In this document: positions 13,801 through 28,800 of the stretch, in pieces
How the letters are laid out: each line of letters opens with the position of its first letter
Numbering within the stretch: the first letter of the stretch is position 1
Assembly: GCF_028858725.1 (NCBI RefSeq)
Contig: NC_084762.1
Coordinates: 31,773,298-31,837,297 of the forward strand
From: Colius striatus
Taxonomy: Eukaryota; Chordata; Aves; Coliiformes; Coliidae
Length of the DNA stretch: 64,000 bases
Direction of reading: 5' to 3'
Notes under the pieces: generated by a model
Database searches by the model: none
The model's input: only the letters and a program-made list of their open reading frames with translations
What the model was told of the DNA's origin: nothing
Position numbers and translations under genes: made by a program

Positions 13801-16800
13801 TTCTCGTTTAGGGTAAGTGACTCAAGTGAAAAGTTGAGGTTTTTTGGTTGGTTGGTTTTCTTTTTCCTGAGAACAAAACCAAGTTTCTCTTTTAGTTAAT
13901 GAGATAGCTGTAATGTGAGCAAGTGTTAAGAAGAGAATATTTTGGGTGATGTTTCTATGAATCTTTTCCTCATTCTGAGTCTTCAGTATAGCTGTGCTTT
14001 TTTTCTTCAGAGTAGCTGTTTTAGAACATTTTTTAAAAATATGTCTTTTGTTTTGAATGCCAGTATAAAATGTAAATTGTGGTGTGATATTAGCGGATGA
14101 ACTTTACATTTTGTGACTGGAAGAGGATCATTGGAAAGAAATGTTTATAATACTTTAATTTGACACTGGAGTTCTCACAGCGGTTGATGGAGTGATCAGG
14201 AGGAAGTTGATGATGGTTACCAGTGGGACAGGACAAGCCAGCCACTGTACTTCTTGAAGGATTCCTTCTGTTTCATTTCAGAAAAAGTCTGTAGGAAGGT
14301 TATAAAAGGCGATGGGGAAAGTTTCCAGGAACTGTAGGGGATTAGTAAAGATTCGAGGGCAGGTTGGACTAGTTGATCTTTAAAGGTCTCTTCCATCCCA
14401 ACCCATTCTGTTATTCTAAATAGTATTTTGATGCTTCAGAATCAATCTCATGTGAAATGAAGCATCACCAGACTGTTTCATGTGAGGTGTCTGCCTGTTT
14501 AACTAGAGAAGCAAGGGGTCTTCCTCGCTGCTGTTCCTGTCTCCTGCTGCCTGTAACGCAGAAATCCTAGCAAAGAGGGCACAAAAATTGAAAAATAAAT
14601 GAATTAGGGAAGATTAGAAGCACAGAGCTACAGTTTACATGGTTTCTTATTGAAGGGGGATTTCTCAGCTGAAACCACTGTTTGGTGAGAGTTGATGACC
14701 ACCTCACATATGGAATTTTCTCTGGCACTTATGTCCAGACAGCCTAGGCCGGTATATTAGGTCTCTGCCTGAAGTTCAAAGCAGTTTACTCATCTCCATC
14801 AGATCTGTGAGCTTCTGAAGCGGGTGTGCTCCAGCTGGGAATACCCCATGTTAATGTGTATGTTGCAGTGATTCCCTGTTTCCACTGGAAAGGATTTCTT
14901 TTCTATGAGATAATGATTTCATTGTGGGATCGGGAGCTAGGAAATAGTTCTTGATGAAGTTGTTTTTATACGTCCTTTTGGGAGCCTGCTTAGGGAGTTA
15001 CAAGTAGTAATAGATTGTATTTGTTCTTGAGGGCCCAAAGAAATAATTGTGCTTATCAGTCACAACCCAAGGTAGGTTAAGCCAGAAAGCTCCTGGGAGG
15101 CCCTCCCCAGCTAACTGGCATTTTTGGACTTACTTTCTCAGCTGGGACACTGCTGCAGCAGACAAATAAGCAAAAAGGAGAGACTGTAAGCTTCACAACA
15201 AGCTATATCAGAAAGCACCACTCCCTTAAACGTGTAGTGTAACAGTAGCAAGCATGTTGGATATGTGCATCTCCTGAGCAAGACTGGCTCTTGCAGGCAC
15301 TTGTTTATGTCTGCTAGTGCGTGTGCAACCAGACAAAGCACCTGTGGTGGAGAGGATGCTTCTTTTGAAAGTAGTACTATATACTCCACTTCTCACGAGA
15401 AATTTGCACCTCCCCCAAAGCAGCAACGAGCCACAGTTGACAGAAACGGATATCATGGGATCTACTTCATGTTCTTTGAAATGTCTGCAGTCTTATATGA
15501 CCCTTGCTGCCACAGATTTGGTGACACCAAAATGATCACCCCCTAACCAATAGGATGGCAATGTTTTTCTCCTCTGAGATGGATTGTGGGGGCTTTCTAC
15601 AAGGACCTTTCTACAGCTGCTTATAAGAAGCCTGTAAAAAGCCCTCTCAGTGTAAAGCTCTTGGCTCTCTGCTCTTCATGCCTCAGTTTTTGAGAGACCA
15701 AGGTTTGCAGATGAGACAAGCCTGACGTGCCCTGTGTCACGTGGAGTGCTCTGGCACTGCCTGCTGCGTTAAACCCAAGCTATCATTGCCATTAACTTCT
15801 ATCAGGCTCTGGCTGCAAGTTTTATTTCTCATGTTACCAGTCTCTCAGAACCAGGTGTTTGACCCCTATGGGGTGTAGCAGTGTGAATGAGCAGTGTCAT
15901 TGCTTCTTGAACATGGAGAAATGTGTTTTGCCTGTGGGCTGGAGGAAGCATCAGAGACTGCCCAGCACACAGGACAAGCACCAAAGGAGTAGCATCAAAT
16001 TCCCCAGCAGAGTGGGTACCTGTCTTGTGGGGGACAAGGCATCTAAACAAGGAGGCAGAGGCCAGAGTGAGGTGAGGTGCCTGCAGGTAGCCCAAGTGAC
16101 TTGAGGTCAACAGTTGTGCAGAACAGACTGTGCAATGACCAGTGGATATACCCTTGTTATTTTTACTAGTGCAGATTGCCAGTAGGACCTGGGAATTTTA
16201 CGTAACATGCTTTCCTCTATTTGATTTTGAGCCCCTGTACTAGTGCTTCCTGCTGTGAGGATTCTGTGGAGGAGAGCAGAGTGCTGTGATATTGCTTCAC
16301 AGTGTTCTTCTGACTGCCCACGGTGCTCAAGAAGGTCAAGAGGGATAAATCAGTGTTAATTCTGTTGTCTTTGTGGTTTTCAGACCTTCCAGACCTGAAA
16401 ATTAGGAGTAAGGATCCTGAAAAAATACTGTAAATTAATTTATTGTACTACTTGTCTCTGAAAACACTACCTTCTCCCAATGACATGAAAGTACTTGTCC
16501 TCAGGCTTTCTCTTTCTTATACTTTGATTATTCTGAACTGAAGAAATTCTTTGTGGTTTTGAGAGGTGCAGCAAGGACAAAGCTTCAGCTGAAAACATGA
16601 TGACTAAGAGGCTGTGTTGAATGCAGGATCGAGTCAATGTGCCTTGATTTTGGATTGCTTAATGGCATTTGACTGGATAAAATTTCACTTTATGGCCACG
16701 ATGGGCATTGACACTACTCTTTCTGAGGGATGCAAAGCATGCCCTTTCTTCTTCATCCTCCTGTACGTGGAGCAAATGAAACCTGATTGCAGCTTTTTCC

Positions 16801-19800
16801 TCCATCCATTCCTCTGCTCTTTGTCCTGCTAGAGGCACTGCAATGTAGGTTTCTTCCTGGGGACCAATGCTTCCATACACTTGTGATCTTTCCTTCAACC
16901 CCACCACCACAGCATGACAGAAAACCACGTATGTGCAAAAAGACACAATAATTTACTGTTAAGTCCTTTCTTCTGTTGGAAATTTCAATGCCGATGAGCC
17001 TGGATTGATACACTTCTGGTCGCTTGGAGTCTTTTTTCTGATCTTTTTGTATAGTTCTGTTCTGTCTGGATCTGGAAATCCATCTTGTGGTGGGAGCACA
17101 CAGAATGGACTGTTGCAGCTGAGGAGGCCCCTCCAGCCCACCCATCTCCCAGCAGATCATGCATGAGCACCACGCTGCGGGGCTCAGCCACAAGCCAGCA
17201 AGCAAAATTTCTGCAGAGGGAGAGGCTGGAACTGAATGTTTTCCACAGTTTGCCTTTGTTCAGGAGATAGCATTCTTTTTTAATTTTTTATTTCTTACGG
17301 AGTCCTACTACCATGTTAAAATAGAAATAGTAGACCTTACAGAGTGTTTCTTATTTAGCATTCATTTGACCCAACATTAGGTCAGTTGTCCAGAGACCTT
17401 GTCAGGAGTGAATTTCCCAAGGCAAAATCTGAACACTTACTGTAGCATTTCATAGTGCCACAGCCTGTCTCTGAAAATAAAAGAATATTGCATCAAAATA
17501 AAAGTGAAAGTAAAAAGGAATGTTGTCTTACTTTCTTAATTGTGATGAAGGAAAAAAGCAGACTTTTATAATGAGAGCTGCAAGGTAGAAAAGAAACTTA
17601 CTTTCATGCACAAGAGCATGCAAAATATATATGAAATACATTATATTTCTCTGTAACAGTTTTAAGGGAGAATCTTCTCTTTGGAGTCACTTATTTAGTA
17701 ATTGAGTTTAGTTTTTCTGTTGAATTATTTGGTTTATTTTATGCCTGTTCATTTGTACCTGATTTTATATAGCGATCAAAATGTTTTCCATTAAAATAAA
17801 ATATGTAAACTTTTTGAGGAATTGTTTAATTGGAGTATATTTTTTTTGGTAATAGGAAGATGAGAAGTTTTAGTGAAAATGCAGAATTTAATAAGCATTG
17901 CCTAGCAACCTACAGTGTTTTTTTTAGATAAATTAATCATTTTAATTATTGAAAATTCAGCTGTCAGGGAATTCTCATTTTGTCAGCAATTTAATAGAGG
18001 TATGGTCAGTCTGTTTTACTCCATTTAAATCAAACTTCCTTATGGAAGAGTAGAAGAATGTGCTTTCTTCTCAATTGTACATTTTTACTTTAGTAGTCTT
18101 TATGGGCTGTTACTCATCTTGTTGAAAAACAGAATGATCAAAACAGTAATGATCAATTAAAAGTGCTAAAATGGAATATAACAAAAATAATTGAAATTTA
18201 ACAAATTTAATGATGCTTAGTATTTACTGACAAATTTTGCATGATAAATTCTACTTAAAAACCATTAATCTTGGATATAGAAATAATAATATAGGAAAGT
18301 TGTTGTTTTGAAAGAAGTCTCCCTTTTTGAGGTCTTAAAGTGAAAGTGAATAGCTGGGTTTATAGCAGCTTTCAAGGTGGCAGTAGTGTAATGATCATCA
18401 GTACAGAATTCTAGATTTCTTTTCCTTAAGTCATCTTTCTGTTCCAGCAACAAATACATTGCTTCCCTGAAAAACGACAAAAAAGAAAAGAGAGAGCTCA
18501 CCTGAGAAGCAAGTAATTAAAATTTGGAACCTAGGAAGTAAAGATTATCCAGTGCTGCCTGTAGCTGAATAATAAATTACCTATACCTTTAAGGAAACCA
18601 CTTGTTTAAACAATAAATATATATCTTAGAGTGCTATTAAGCACAGTGTTATGCCACACATAAAGGTCTAATATTATCGAAAAACAAATCAATGGAGACA
18701 AATTCATTGACTTCTAAATTAAGAAGTTTGAGAAATAAATAAACAATTAGCAGTCTGAAGACAACATTGGTCTTGTGTGTGCTGAATGAAAGCCTCCAAC
18801 TGTAGTTAATTTCTAGATCTCTAAAAGTATTGCGGAGAGAAAGAGACGGGAAAAGTCCCATCGCTGTTCTCCTGTCATTGTTAAGTGCAGAGGTTTTATT
18901 TACTGCTTCAAAGCTTTCACTCCTGCTGTTCATTAGAATAATACATAATTTAAAATGTTTGTATTGTACAAGGTTGTCAGCCAGCAAACCTCTACCCTTG
19001 AAGATAACCTCTGCTAATTTCCTTTTTCTTCCATTTACAAAGGCAAGATGAGCCTGGCACCTATGCACAGTTGAATACACAAGGAGAATTGGCTCACTGG
19101 AGTGCCTGTTCTCCGCCTTCTGTGTAAAGTCTATCACAGCCATTAGTGGTAGCCTGAAGTTTATTCAAGTGCAGCAACGTGTCCTGCCTTTCCTACCATC
19201 TGACTAGATTTCAGAAACCTGTTTCAGAAACAGTATCTGACACATTGTGGTCACATGCAGTATTAAACAGGAGACATCTAGTCATGCTTTCCTTTCTTGA
19301 GATCTTGGGAAAGTAGCTGTGTGGATTAATTGCCAGAAGTCTATGGTTTTCAAAGGAGAAGAGTATAATTAGAAAAATATGCACAGAAGGCTGAAGCTCA
19401 AGGGCCATACATTTCCTGACCTGTGGAGCCAGAGGCATGAGTTCTGCCGATTCTAGATCCCTTGACAAGTAGGAAGGTTGCTTTAGATAGGGGAAGTTGT
19501 CTCAATTACATGGGTTGAACCACCATGAGTTAGCTACAGAATTACTTTCCTTTTTCTTTTCATGTGTTGGGTCTTGGGTTCATTTCCCAGCTGTCTGATG
19601 AAAAAGGTTAATTTTATTTTATGACCAGACCCTCGTGGCTCTCTTTTGAAATGGTGAATATAGAAACGTGAACACAACTGTCATGTTTTAACCCCAGCCA
19701 ACAATGCTGCCACTTGTTCACTCGTCCCCTGCCCAGTGGGATGGGGAGGAGAATTAAAGGGAAGAAAGTAAACTTCATAGGTTAAGAAGTTTTTAATAAC

Positions 19801-22800
19801 TAAAACGAAATAAAATACAATAATAAAAATATGATCATGTTTGCAATGAAAATGAAGATAACAAAAAGAGAAGTAAACCCCAAGAAACCTGAAGTGATAT
19901 GCAATGCAGTTGCTCACCACCTGCTGACCAATGCCCAAGCAGTGATCTGCCAGCTCCCCACAGGTTATATACTGGGCATGATGTTCTATGGTATGGAATA
20001 ACTCTTTGGCTAGTTGGGGTCAGCTGTCCTGACCATGCTTTCTCTCAGCTTCTTGTGCAGCTCCTTACTGAGAGAGCATGGGAGACTGAAAAATCCTTGT
20101 GTTTGAATAAGCGCTGTTTAGCAACAGCTAAAAACATCATTGTGTTATCAACATTATTCTCACACTAAATCCAGAACACATCACTGTACCAGCTACTGGG
20201 AAAGAAATTAACTCTATCTCAGCTGAAACCAGGACAAGAAATTCTTCATGATATGACAAGCTTACCTGTTCTGTCAAGTCACCTTTCCAGTAGCATATGG
20301 ACAAAGATGACTGGTTGACTGGTTAGAAGTCAGTTACCAATGATGGGTTTCCGTCTGAGGCTGCTGTTTACATGGTGGATGTTTACAAGACATATGCCTT
20401 TTTCTTCTTTTTTGTTTTTTTTTTTTTTTAAATAATGCCTGTATAACTTGACTCGTAGACCACAGTTAGACCTGCAGAAATATTGTGGAATGTTTTGTAT
20501 TATGCTTTCAAAGAAACTAAAGGTAAGAAAGGGATAATTGCACACCAGATAAAACCAGAGATGGGGTTATCGCCTTGTTACTCCAAGTGATTTGCTGAGT
20601 TCACAAGGAGGTCATTTTATCCAGCTTATTCAAGTAAGACACAAAATTATTCTATTTGTTACTTACAGTATGCTGTGATATCCTTGAGAAGCTATTATCC
20701 TTACAAAGGCTTATTGCTACTGGATCCTACTTGAAAAGATTCAAATTAACAGTGCACAATGTCAATTCTTTGCTTAGATATGGCAATGTGGAGGAAGTCT
20801 TGAGATCCACCCTTGCTCTCATGTAGGTCACGTTTTTCCCAAACAAGCTCCGTACTCACGGTCCAAAGCTTTGGCAAACAGCGTACGGGCAGCTGAGGTG
20901 TGGATGGATGAATATAAAGAACTTTATTACCACCGAAACCCACATGCTCGCCTGGTGAGTTCAAGCCCATTGTTCTTGGAATTTGAGTACAATTTGTTTC
21001 CAATGAAATAATTATAAATGTAGCTAATATATGTCAAGGAGTGCTTTTTATGTTTATTCCTTATGTCTTCTGAAACCTTTTCCCAATTGTGTAATAAGTG
21101 TAGAAATAGTTAATTTTTAATTCCTTGAAATGCTCTAAGACTAGATGAAGGCCAAATCTGTGTCAATATTAAACAAATTAATGAATAAATGAAAGAATAA
21201 TGTTAAGCAAGGTAACCCAAGAGTGGAGGAGCTGTTTAGCCTAAAGTGTCCACTTCTATGAAACAGCCGATACAGGTTCTGTCAATAAGGAATTACAAAA
21301 CAGATAGACAATTAACAAATGCTAATCAACGACTTTCAACGGATAGTAGATCTTTGAGTGAACAGCATGGTAATAATCTTAAGCAAAATTACTTGTCTAG
21401 TGATAATTGTAAGACTTTGGACTCACATAAAACAAAATGGATTTCTCTGATTTACTGCTGCAGAATGTCTGATATTAAAAAACCCCAAAACAACAAAATC
21501 AATATTACAAAGATTAAATTAATTAAAATCAGTCCTGGGAATTCATATGAAAGTGTTCCTAATAAAATGTTTGAAGTATCTGTTCTCTTTAAAAAAAAAA
21601 GAGTTAATATTTTTATTTTCTGTGATGAAGAAAATATAAGAACATTTGTTTTCAGAATCTTTCAGGAGATGAATACTGTGAAAATTGAGCAGATCAAAAC
21701 AATAATGCAATATGCAAATTCATAGCCTGGATATATTTATCATGAAGAGTCTGTACGATGGAAGACAATAATAGTGAAATATCCTCACAGTGTCTAGAAA
21801 TTACTTAAATGAACATCTGGCATGAAGTCCAAAATTCAGGCCTAAAAAAATAGTTCTCTGCTGTTGCTTGTTTCTGGAGATACTTAATCTCCTCAGGCAT
21901 TTCTCTTTGCATGAAGAGCTTTCTAAATGCTGACTTTCTGGTTTTGTGAGTGGGCAGAACTGCTCTGTGGTGGACTGCTGGGCACCTGCATCTGGCTACA
22001 CTGGACCGGAGCTTTGGGACCAATCTCCTCACAAGTTTCAGTCGCCTACCCCAGTAGATGTGCCAGGGGAAAATTGCTCTCAAAATCATTAGGGTTTTAA
22101 AGGATACACTGAAGGACAGTGAGGAAGCTGAATTTGGTTAGTTTCCATCTCATGTTTCTTTGAATTAAACTGAGTAATTAGGTTATTATAGTCCACACAT
22201 TTGTAATAGACATCACAAAAGCCATTTAGGTTTTATTATTAGCATCTGACTTTTAGAGAAATATGGGATTTGTATATTCAAAGATGGGAGCTCACAGGCA
22301 ATGCCAGACTGATTATGCTTGTCATACACAAAGAGGAAACAGCAATAAATGCTGACAGTTTTTCTTGTAAAGTTCTGGGCTCTTGATGTCCATGATGACA
22401 GAACTGTTACTGTAAAGGATACTAAGGGTTAGTATTGGAAGTTTTACATATTATCTTTTTATAACTCGGTGAGTGTAAGATGAGGTTCATGCATTTTTTC
22501 ACCCATATCAAAGCTGATGCCAGTGCACTCTGGTTTCAGTAATACTCTGTGCACCACTTGTTGCAGCGGTTGAGTTCAGACATTTTTACTTCATCTAACC
22601 CAGGTATTCAGTTCCACAGCATAATGGAAAAATGATTGATGTTATGGCTTCAGAAATTGGTTCCATAAAGTTTCACTTCAAGATTAATGTTCGGACCTAG
22701 GAGCTAATACCTCATGCAGTTTGTTTATTCAGGCAGGCATCTCTGTCTTTATTTTACATCTGCATTGTGTTTTTGGTGATATTTTCACAGCTTGGAGAAA

Positions 22801-25800
22801 TGCAAATATATTTGTGGTTAGGTGAAAGAGTTTGTCAAGCAACCTGTAAAAATCTGGGGGCTCCAAATGGTATCTTGCATCTGACTGTCTGAAGTCCCTA
22901 GTCAATATAAAGATATATTTTTTAAGACAGACATGAAAATATGTGAATTCTGCTCCAATCTATATAGAGAGAAAAGTCTTCAATGAAAGCTTTTCTCTGG
23001 AGGTTTAAGATCTCGTATTCCCCACCTCACAAAACTATGAAGTTTGAAGGAGACATGAGCAGATTTTACAAATTTATCAGTTCAATGTAAAACTGTCTGT
23101 ACAGGAAATTTGCAAATGGATAATGGAAAAATATAAAATTCTCAAGATTCATCCACTGCTTTTGAGATTTTCATTTATCCACTTAAAGGAAGTTATGTTT
23201 TCCAATATGCCTTCTCAATTGCCAGTGTTCTGCATGCAAGAACTTCCTCACTTGCAGATGTAGGTGAGTTTTCTGGGACAAAACTGTGTTCTAGAATATT
23301 TTAAAGTTTCACATGCACCATTCCATTTCTTTTTTGTCAACATTTAACAAATGTAAGGATAACGAAATCAAATCCAGCACCCAAACATGAGGATTTTTCC
23401 TGGCTAAAAGTCCTACTCGTTGCTTTAGCATATGGTTTCTAATAATGTATACAGATAATTTAAAAGGGAGCATCTGTTCTGGTTGGGGTTGTTTTTTTTT
23501 CATTTTTTTTCTTTTTTTTTTTTTCTTTCAGGAACCATATGGAGATGTGACAGAAAGGAGACTCCTTCGAGAGAAGCTGAAATGTAAGAACTTCAAATGG
23601 TTCTTAGAGAACGTGTACCCAGAGCTTCATGTACCTGAGGACAGACCGGGCTTTTTTGGAATGGTACGTGGCTGCTGAGAAGGGGCCCCCTCGCAGTTCT
23701 CTGAACTCTCCTACTAACTCAGTATGAAGGTATTTTGATGCTGAAAACAGTTTGGGATTTTGATAGGATTCAGTTAGAATTGGTAGGCTGTAAAATGTGG
23801 TTTCTATCAGAATCTTTATTCTAGAGGTTGCTGTTGATAAAGGAGTTTTGTGAAAGGGAAAGAAAACAGGTAATGTTGCCATGAATTCCACCTTCCAAGT
23901 GATGTCTTGGGAGTGTTAAAGGCATCAAAGGATGACTTTATTTCTTGAAATGTTGTGGAGCAAAAAAAAAAAAAAAGAGCACCAAAGGGGTTTAGTTTTC
24001 AGTTGTCCACTTTAAGATAGAAAGAGTGCGCTTTGAAATGTGTATTTGCACATTTTATATGATGAAAACTGTGATGGGAAAGAGAGCTGGCACTATGCAC
24101 TCTAAAATCATACAAGGTTCTTTATGTCAAAACCAACATGTTAATTTTTAATCTGGAGCTCACTTTAGACCAGCACAGGTTCACAAGCAATTTTCGTTGG
24201 TTCAGTATCAGAATCCTCTTTTTTAAGCGTTTACAACTTTTTATCCTATTTGCAGCTTACAAATAGATACGAAGTGTAGCTCCATGTGTATCACATCACT
24301 GTAATCTCATTTGGAAGGGATAGAGCCAGAGATGATGCAGCAAGTAGCTGCTGCCTCTGAAAAATCAACTCATACCTGCTGCGTCTTTAGAAGACAAGAC
24401 TGCACCTTTCTGTGAGGCAAAGACATGTAAAATGCCTGCCTGGTTACCAATGCCACATAGACATAGTACTTTTGCTAGTAACTTGATCACTCTGCAGACC
24501 TAGCGAAGCTGCGTTCCCACGCTGCTGCATCAGATCCAGCCTGCATTACAACAGTTTGTCGTGCTGCCATCTGTGCTTCAGTTACTCAGTCTCTGTTGGA
24601 TCCTCTTCAGTGGGAGAAAAAACCTGACCACTGTGGGCGTGCAAAATATAGAAGAACCAAGTCTCACTGCAGTCTTCCCTAATAGCTTTGTGGTCTGTTG
24701 AGCAAAAAAGACCCTAATGTGGAAATGCTGTGGTTTGCCATAGGGAGCTGTATTTCCCACAGGGAGCTGTAGGAGCTCCCATAGGGAATGCATCGGTTGG
24801 CAGCAAAGCCCTTGGGAGCCTCTGAGAGAGTAGCCATCCTCCTCCATTTGTCTTGGAGCTTGCACTTGAGTTCGTGTCTCACTAGCATTATCGCTGCCAT
24901 TATCTAGTACCTTGAACAGACCCTGGTACAGCATTGGTCTGGTTTTGTTAATTTTTTTTGCATCACTGGCAATGTCAGAGATGCTAAGGGATAATAAGAC
25001 TTAACCTTCCAGGAGCATTTCAGTAACCTTATCCTCCCCTCCCATCCTTCACCCTCCAAAAGAAAGCCTAGACTGGTGACAGTGATAGCACTTCAACCGC
25101 TCGGGGAGGGGAAGGATTTTTACATTTTCTTTCACGATTTAACTGCACATGTCATTCTCAGGAAAGGTGTTGACAGTACCTAGAAAGAATAATTCTTGCT
25201 CAGAGCTGCTTGAGGTTTTCTATCATATAATTTAGGTGTGTTCTATGTATCTCTCTAAAAACAATTCTTAAATGCTGTCATCTAGTTGTGAGCATAATAA
25301 GAATACACCTTTTTGTTGTGAGCATAATAAGAATACACCTTTTTTTTTTGTCAGGAAGAATTTAAAATATGATTAGAGTATAGCTATACTCTAAGAAAGT
25401 GACAGTGCATAAATGACATCTACTGATTAAACTGATTTGAGGATATTGAGTCCTATCTGCTAACTTCAGTGAATCATTGATTGTGTTCTTTACTCCTGCC
25501 TTATCCATGTAGTGCTTTTCTGGTTTACAAAAATACTGTGTTTAAAAGTGTTGGCTTTCTTAACAGCTCGGCCTAGTGTGAGGTTACTTAATTGTTCAAA
25601 GAGCTTTCAAAGGGGTATGAAGATTTCTCCCTGCCCTGAAAATCTTTACACTGAAGTTGATAAACTTTCTAAGATTATCCATAGGTCAGCCATATATTAT
25701 TGAAATAAATGCAAGAATTATTGAGCAGCGTTCAGTACCATGCGCTAGTAGACACTTGTACTAATTTTTTTCTTTTGATATGTAGCTAAAAATATCTATA

Positions 25801-28800
25801 CTAAGCTTGGTTGTTCAAAAAGTTATCTGCCTAAAATTTTATTTAATCATACTGAATTTACAATATTTTTGTCTGAGCTCTGATTGCATTCTTATAAACT
25901 GCCTGAGGCCTAGAAATGGGGGAAGTATCTTCTCTACTTGTACCTGGGCTCCGTGCAGCTTTAGGACTTTGTGGGATGTGAACTAAACTTTTTTACTTTA
26001 ATTATGTATTTTCAAATCCAATGTGTCTGTCCTCGGGCATGCACTTACCGATGAAGTGTATACTGCATGTGTGCTTCAGCTGGTGGAAAATCTGAAAAAA
26101 ACTTGAACCCCAAGTCTGTGCAGATTGCCCACCTATATGGGCCCAGACTAGGTCTGCTAAAAATCTTCCCTGAAGAGATGGTGTGGGCACCTCTAGAAGA
26201 AGAACTTTGAGCCATCTCTGGTGTTTAGTATTAGTACTGTGACATTGCTGCATTGTGCAGCTAAGACAGAGGACCTGGGCAGCTCTGGAATCGTTTCTTG
26301 TTATTGATTACTGTGGGAATAGTCAGGGTTCCTCTACACTCTAATGTACACTAAGTGTTGCTGGCATTCAGGGTGCATATCTGAAGATAAAGATAATGGT
26401 CAGTCAGTGAATTTGACTTTGAACTTGGTATCCAGATTGCTTTTAAAAGACCACGTTGACACAAAAATCGGGATTTTTATCTCGCCTTTTCACTAAGGTT
26501 GATTGCTTGACAGTGAGGCTATGTTATGTTCTGATACTAGAGTTTTTCTTTCTTGTTCTCAAAGGCTTATAGGTGATCTTTCTTCCAGCTGAGTGTGAAG
26601 CAACTAAGATGATAGATATCTATTATCATTATCTAGCCAATGACACTTTTCACCACCTGTCCTTAAAGGCATCTGTGACTGACTGGATCGGTTGGGAGGT
26701 CAAAAACTTGACTTGTTCTACTGGCCACTGCCTTCCACATTTGCCTCCAAGATCATCTCATCTTCAAAGAATTTCGAAATGCTTAATAATAATTTTCTTT
26801 TAATTTAGAGCAGATATAACCTCATAAATTAGCTAGAAAGATATTAAAGCTTTGAAACTATGAAGAATTTTGTTTTGTTGTGACATGATAGTTATCTAGA
26901 GAACACATGATATATATGAACAGGCTTATTGAAGACGAGGTCTCAGCGATGTGACAATTTATGTAATCAAAAAGACTATTTCATGTCTGATGTTAAAGGT
27001 TCTCAGAAGTATCTGGCTCCAGAACAGCGTCCTCTAGGGTATATACTCCTCTAAAACTTCATTACAATACAGTTTGTAAAGCTACCACTTGAATTGATAC
27101 CCGAGACTGACTAGACTTGGAGATCTGGGGGCCATCACAGGAAAATATGCACCACTGTTGGCTGTACAGCCTCTGAAGGAATCATAGAATGGGATGGACT
27201 TTTGAAAAGGAAGTGAGAGAAACTCAAGTGTTTGATGTTAGTTTCAGGTTTACACACCATTGCTTGAGACATGTGCTTGTGTCTTCTTGAGCCTATCAGG
27301 GAGATCTGAACTTGCTGAGGTGGACTAGCTGGATTCTAACAGCAGTGTCTCATTGATTCCTTCAAAGGATCTTAGTCTTGTACCCGTTTCAGCATTGAAC
27401 TTCAAATGTTAACAGAAATATGAGGATATTCACTTCTTTGTTTTTCCAAAAAGGATTCTATGAAAACAGCATACACTAAGTGAAATCGTTCCATGAGACT
27501 GCTCAGATTACCTTTAAGGTAAAAGCTTACGCCTGGTCAGTACCATGAAGCTGTTGGCTTAGTACAAATTCGTGTCTTGCTGTGTCTCAGAGTATCATCT
27601 GCCCATGCCACTAATACATCAGCACCAATGCTAGTGTAGCAGAATAAAGAGGATTCTGATATATTTTGTGGATTAAGAGAAAGATTGGCTGTGCTCCACT
27701 GACTGTATTTATCAACTAATGTAACAGAGTTTTAATGTCAAGATAAAATTCATTTCATGTAAAAACACCCAAAACCTAAGAATTATTTACAGAATGCCAT
27801 CTGTATTGTGTCATTATATGCAAGTGTCCAGATGTTAGGAAGCAACAGATTTAAATTTCTCCAAGCAGTAAGGAGTAAAGATCTGAGGTGAATATCTCAA
27901 GCTGCTGTTTGTTGCCTGTCCCAGCTTCTGAACAGAGTGATAACTAAATGGCATTGTAGAGTGTACCTGCCACGTCCCAGTAGGAGGCAAACATAGAAAG
28001 ATGCAGACAGTAATCCTGAGTTGGCAGAACTTTTGAAAACTGAACTGTGTGTTTTAATGGCAAGGTGATCAACATTTTTTCTTGCTTCTGTTTCTCTAAT
28101 GCAGCATTCTGCAAAAGAATTAAGGTAAGTCATGGAGAAAATTTTGTTCTTATTGCATGACTTGTTTATGGTGGATATGGGAACAAAGATAGCTTCAGAA
28201 ATGAATGGATGATTACTGTTTTGATAGAGCTGTTGCACATAAAAGGAACTTAAACTGTGCATTCTCATTTAACAAGAGAAAAATACTACTTTTGCAAATT
28301 CTTTTATACTTTTTTCTGCCTTGGAACAGAGGGTGGATATTTTTTCTTTATTTTATCATTTCTTTAAAAATAAATGGTACCAAGATCAGATTTGCAAATC
28401 TGAGTATTTTCAGTTCTTTGTCATTTCAGATCAGTTTATTTAAGAGCTTACCATGAGCTATTCAGAGATGAAGTGTGGGTATAAAAGAACATCTGTCATT
28501 GTCTGATAAAACAGACTAAAAGAACCAGGTTAAAATATGGACCATGTATGTTTAGGAATGTGTCTGGATGTATCACAGGCATTTATTATGCATGAAAGGG
28601 AAAGATGAGCGAACATACGTGGTAGCATCCTGGGAGTACAGGCTCAGTTTTAAACCATCTGAAAGGAAGCTTAAGTTAGTAATCCTTTACACAGCTTTTG
28701 TTTTGTTGTCTGTAGGCATTGAGTAACGTGTAGGAGAGCTACTGTAGTTTTGATGGTGAAGGTCTGAGGTGAATATCTCAGTAGTTCCTGTTTATTGTTT

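Larger units (their letters stand above)
13813..20777 (+). other. GALNT12: GALNT12 intron 5
   Basis: 6.97 kb. It contains a CR1 tail (14350-14419), a region at about 15.05-15.84 kb with an LTR-like promoter arrangement, and a minus-strand solo LTR (19679-20236). The stretch 16.1-19.6 kb holds only short chance ORFs and AT-rich sequence. The acceptor is CTTTGCTTAG. Confidence 0.88.

Noticed and set aside
17161..17190. RE1/NRSF-like sequence (GAGCACCACGCTGCGGGGCT)
   Set aside because: The left half resembles RE1 but the right half does not keep the GGACAGCGCC pattern.
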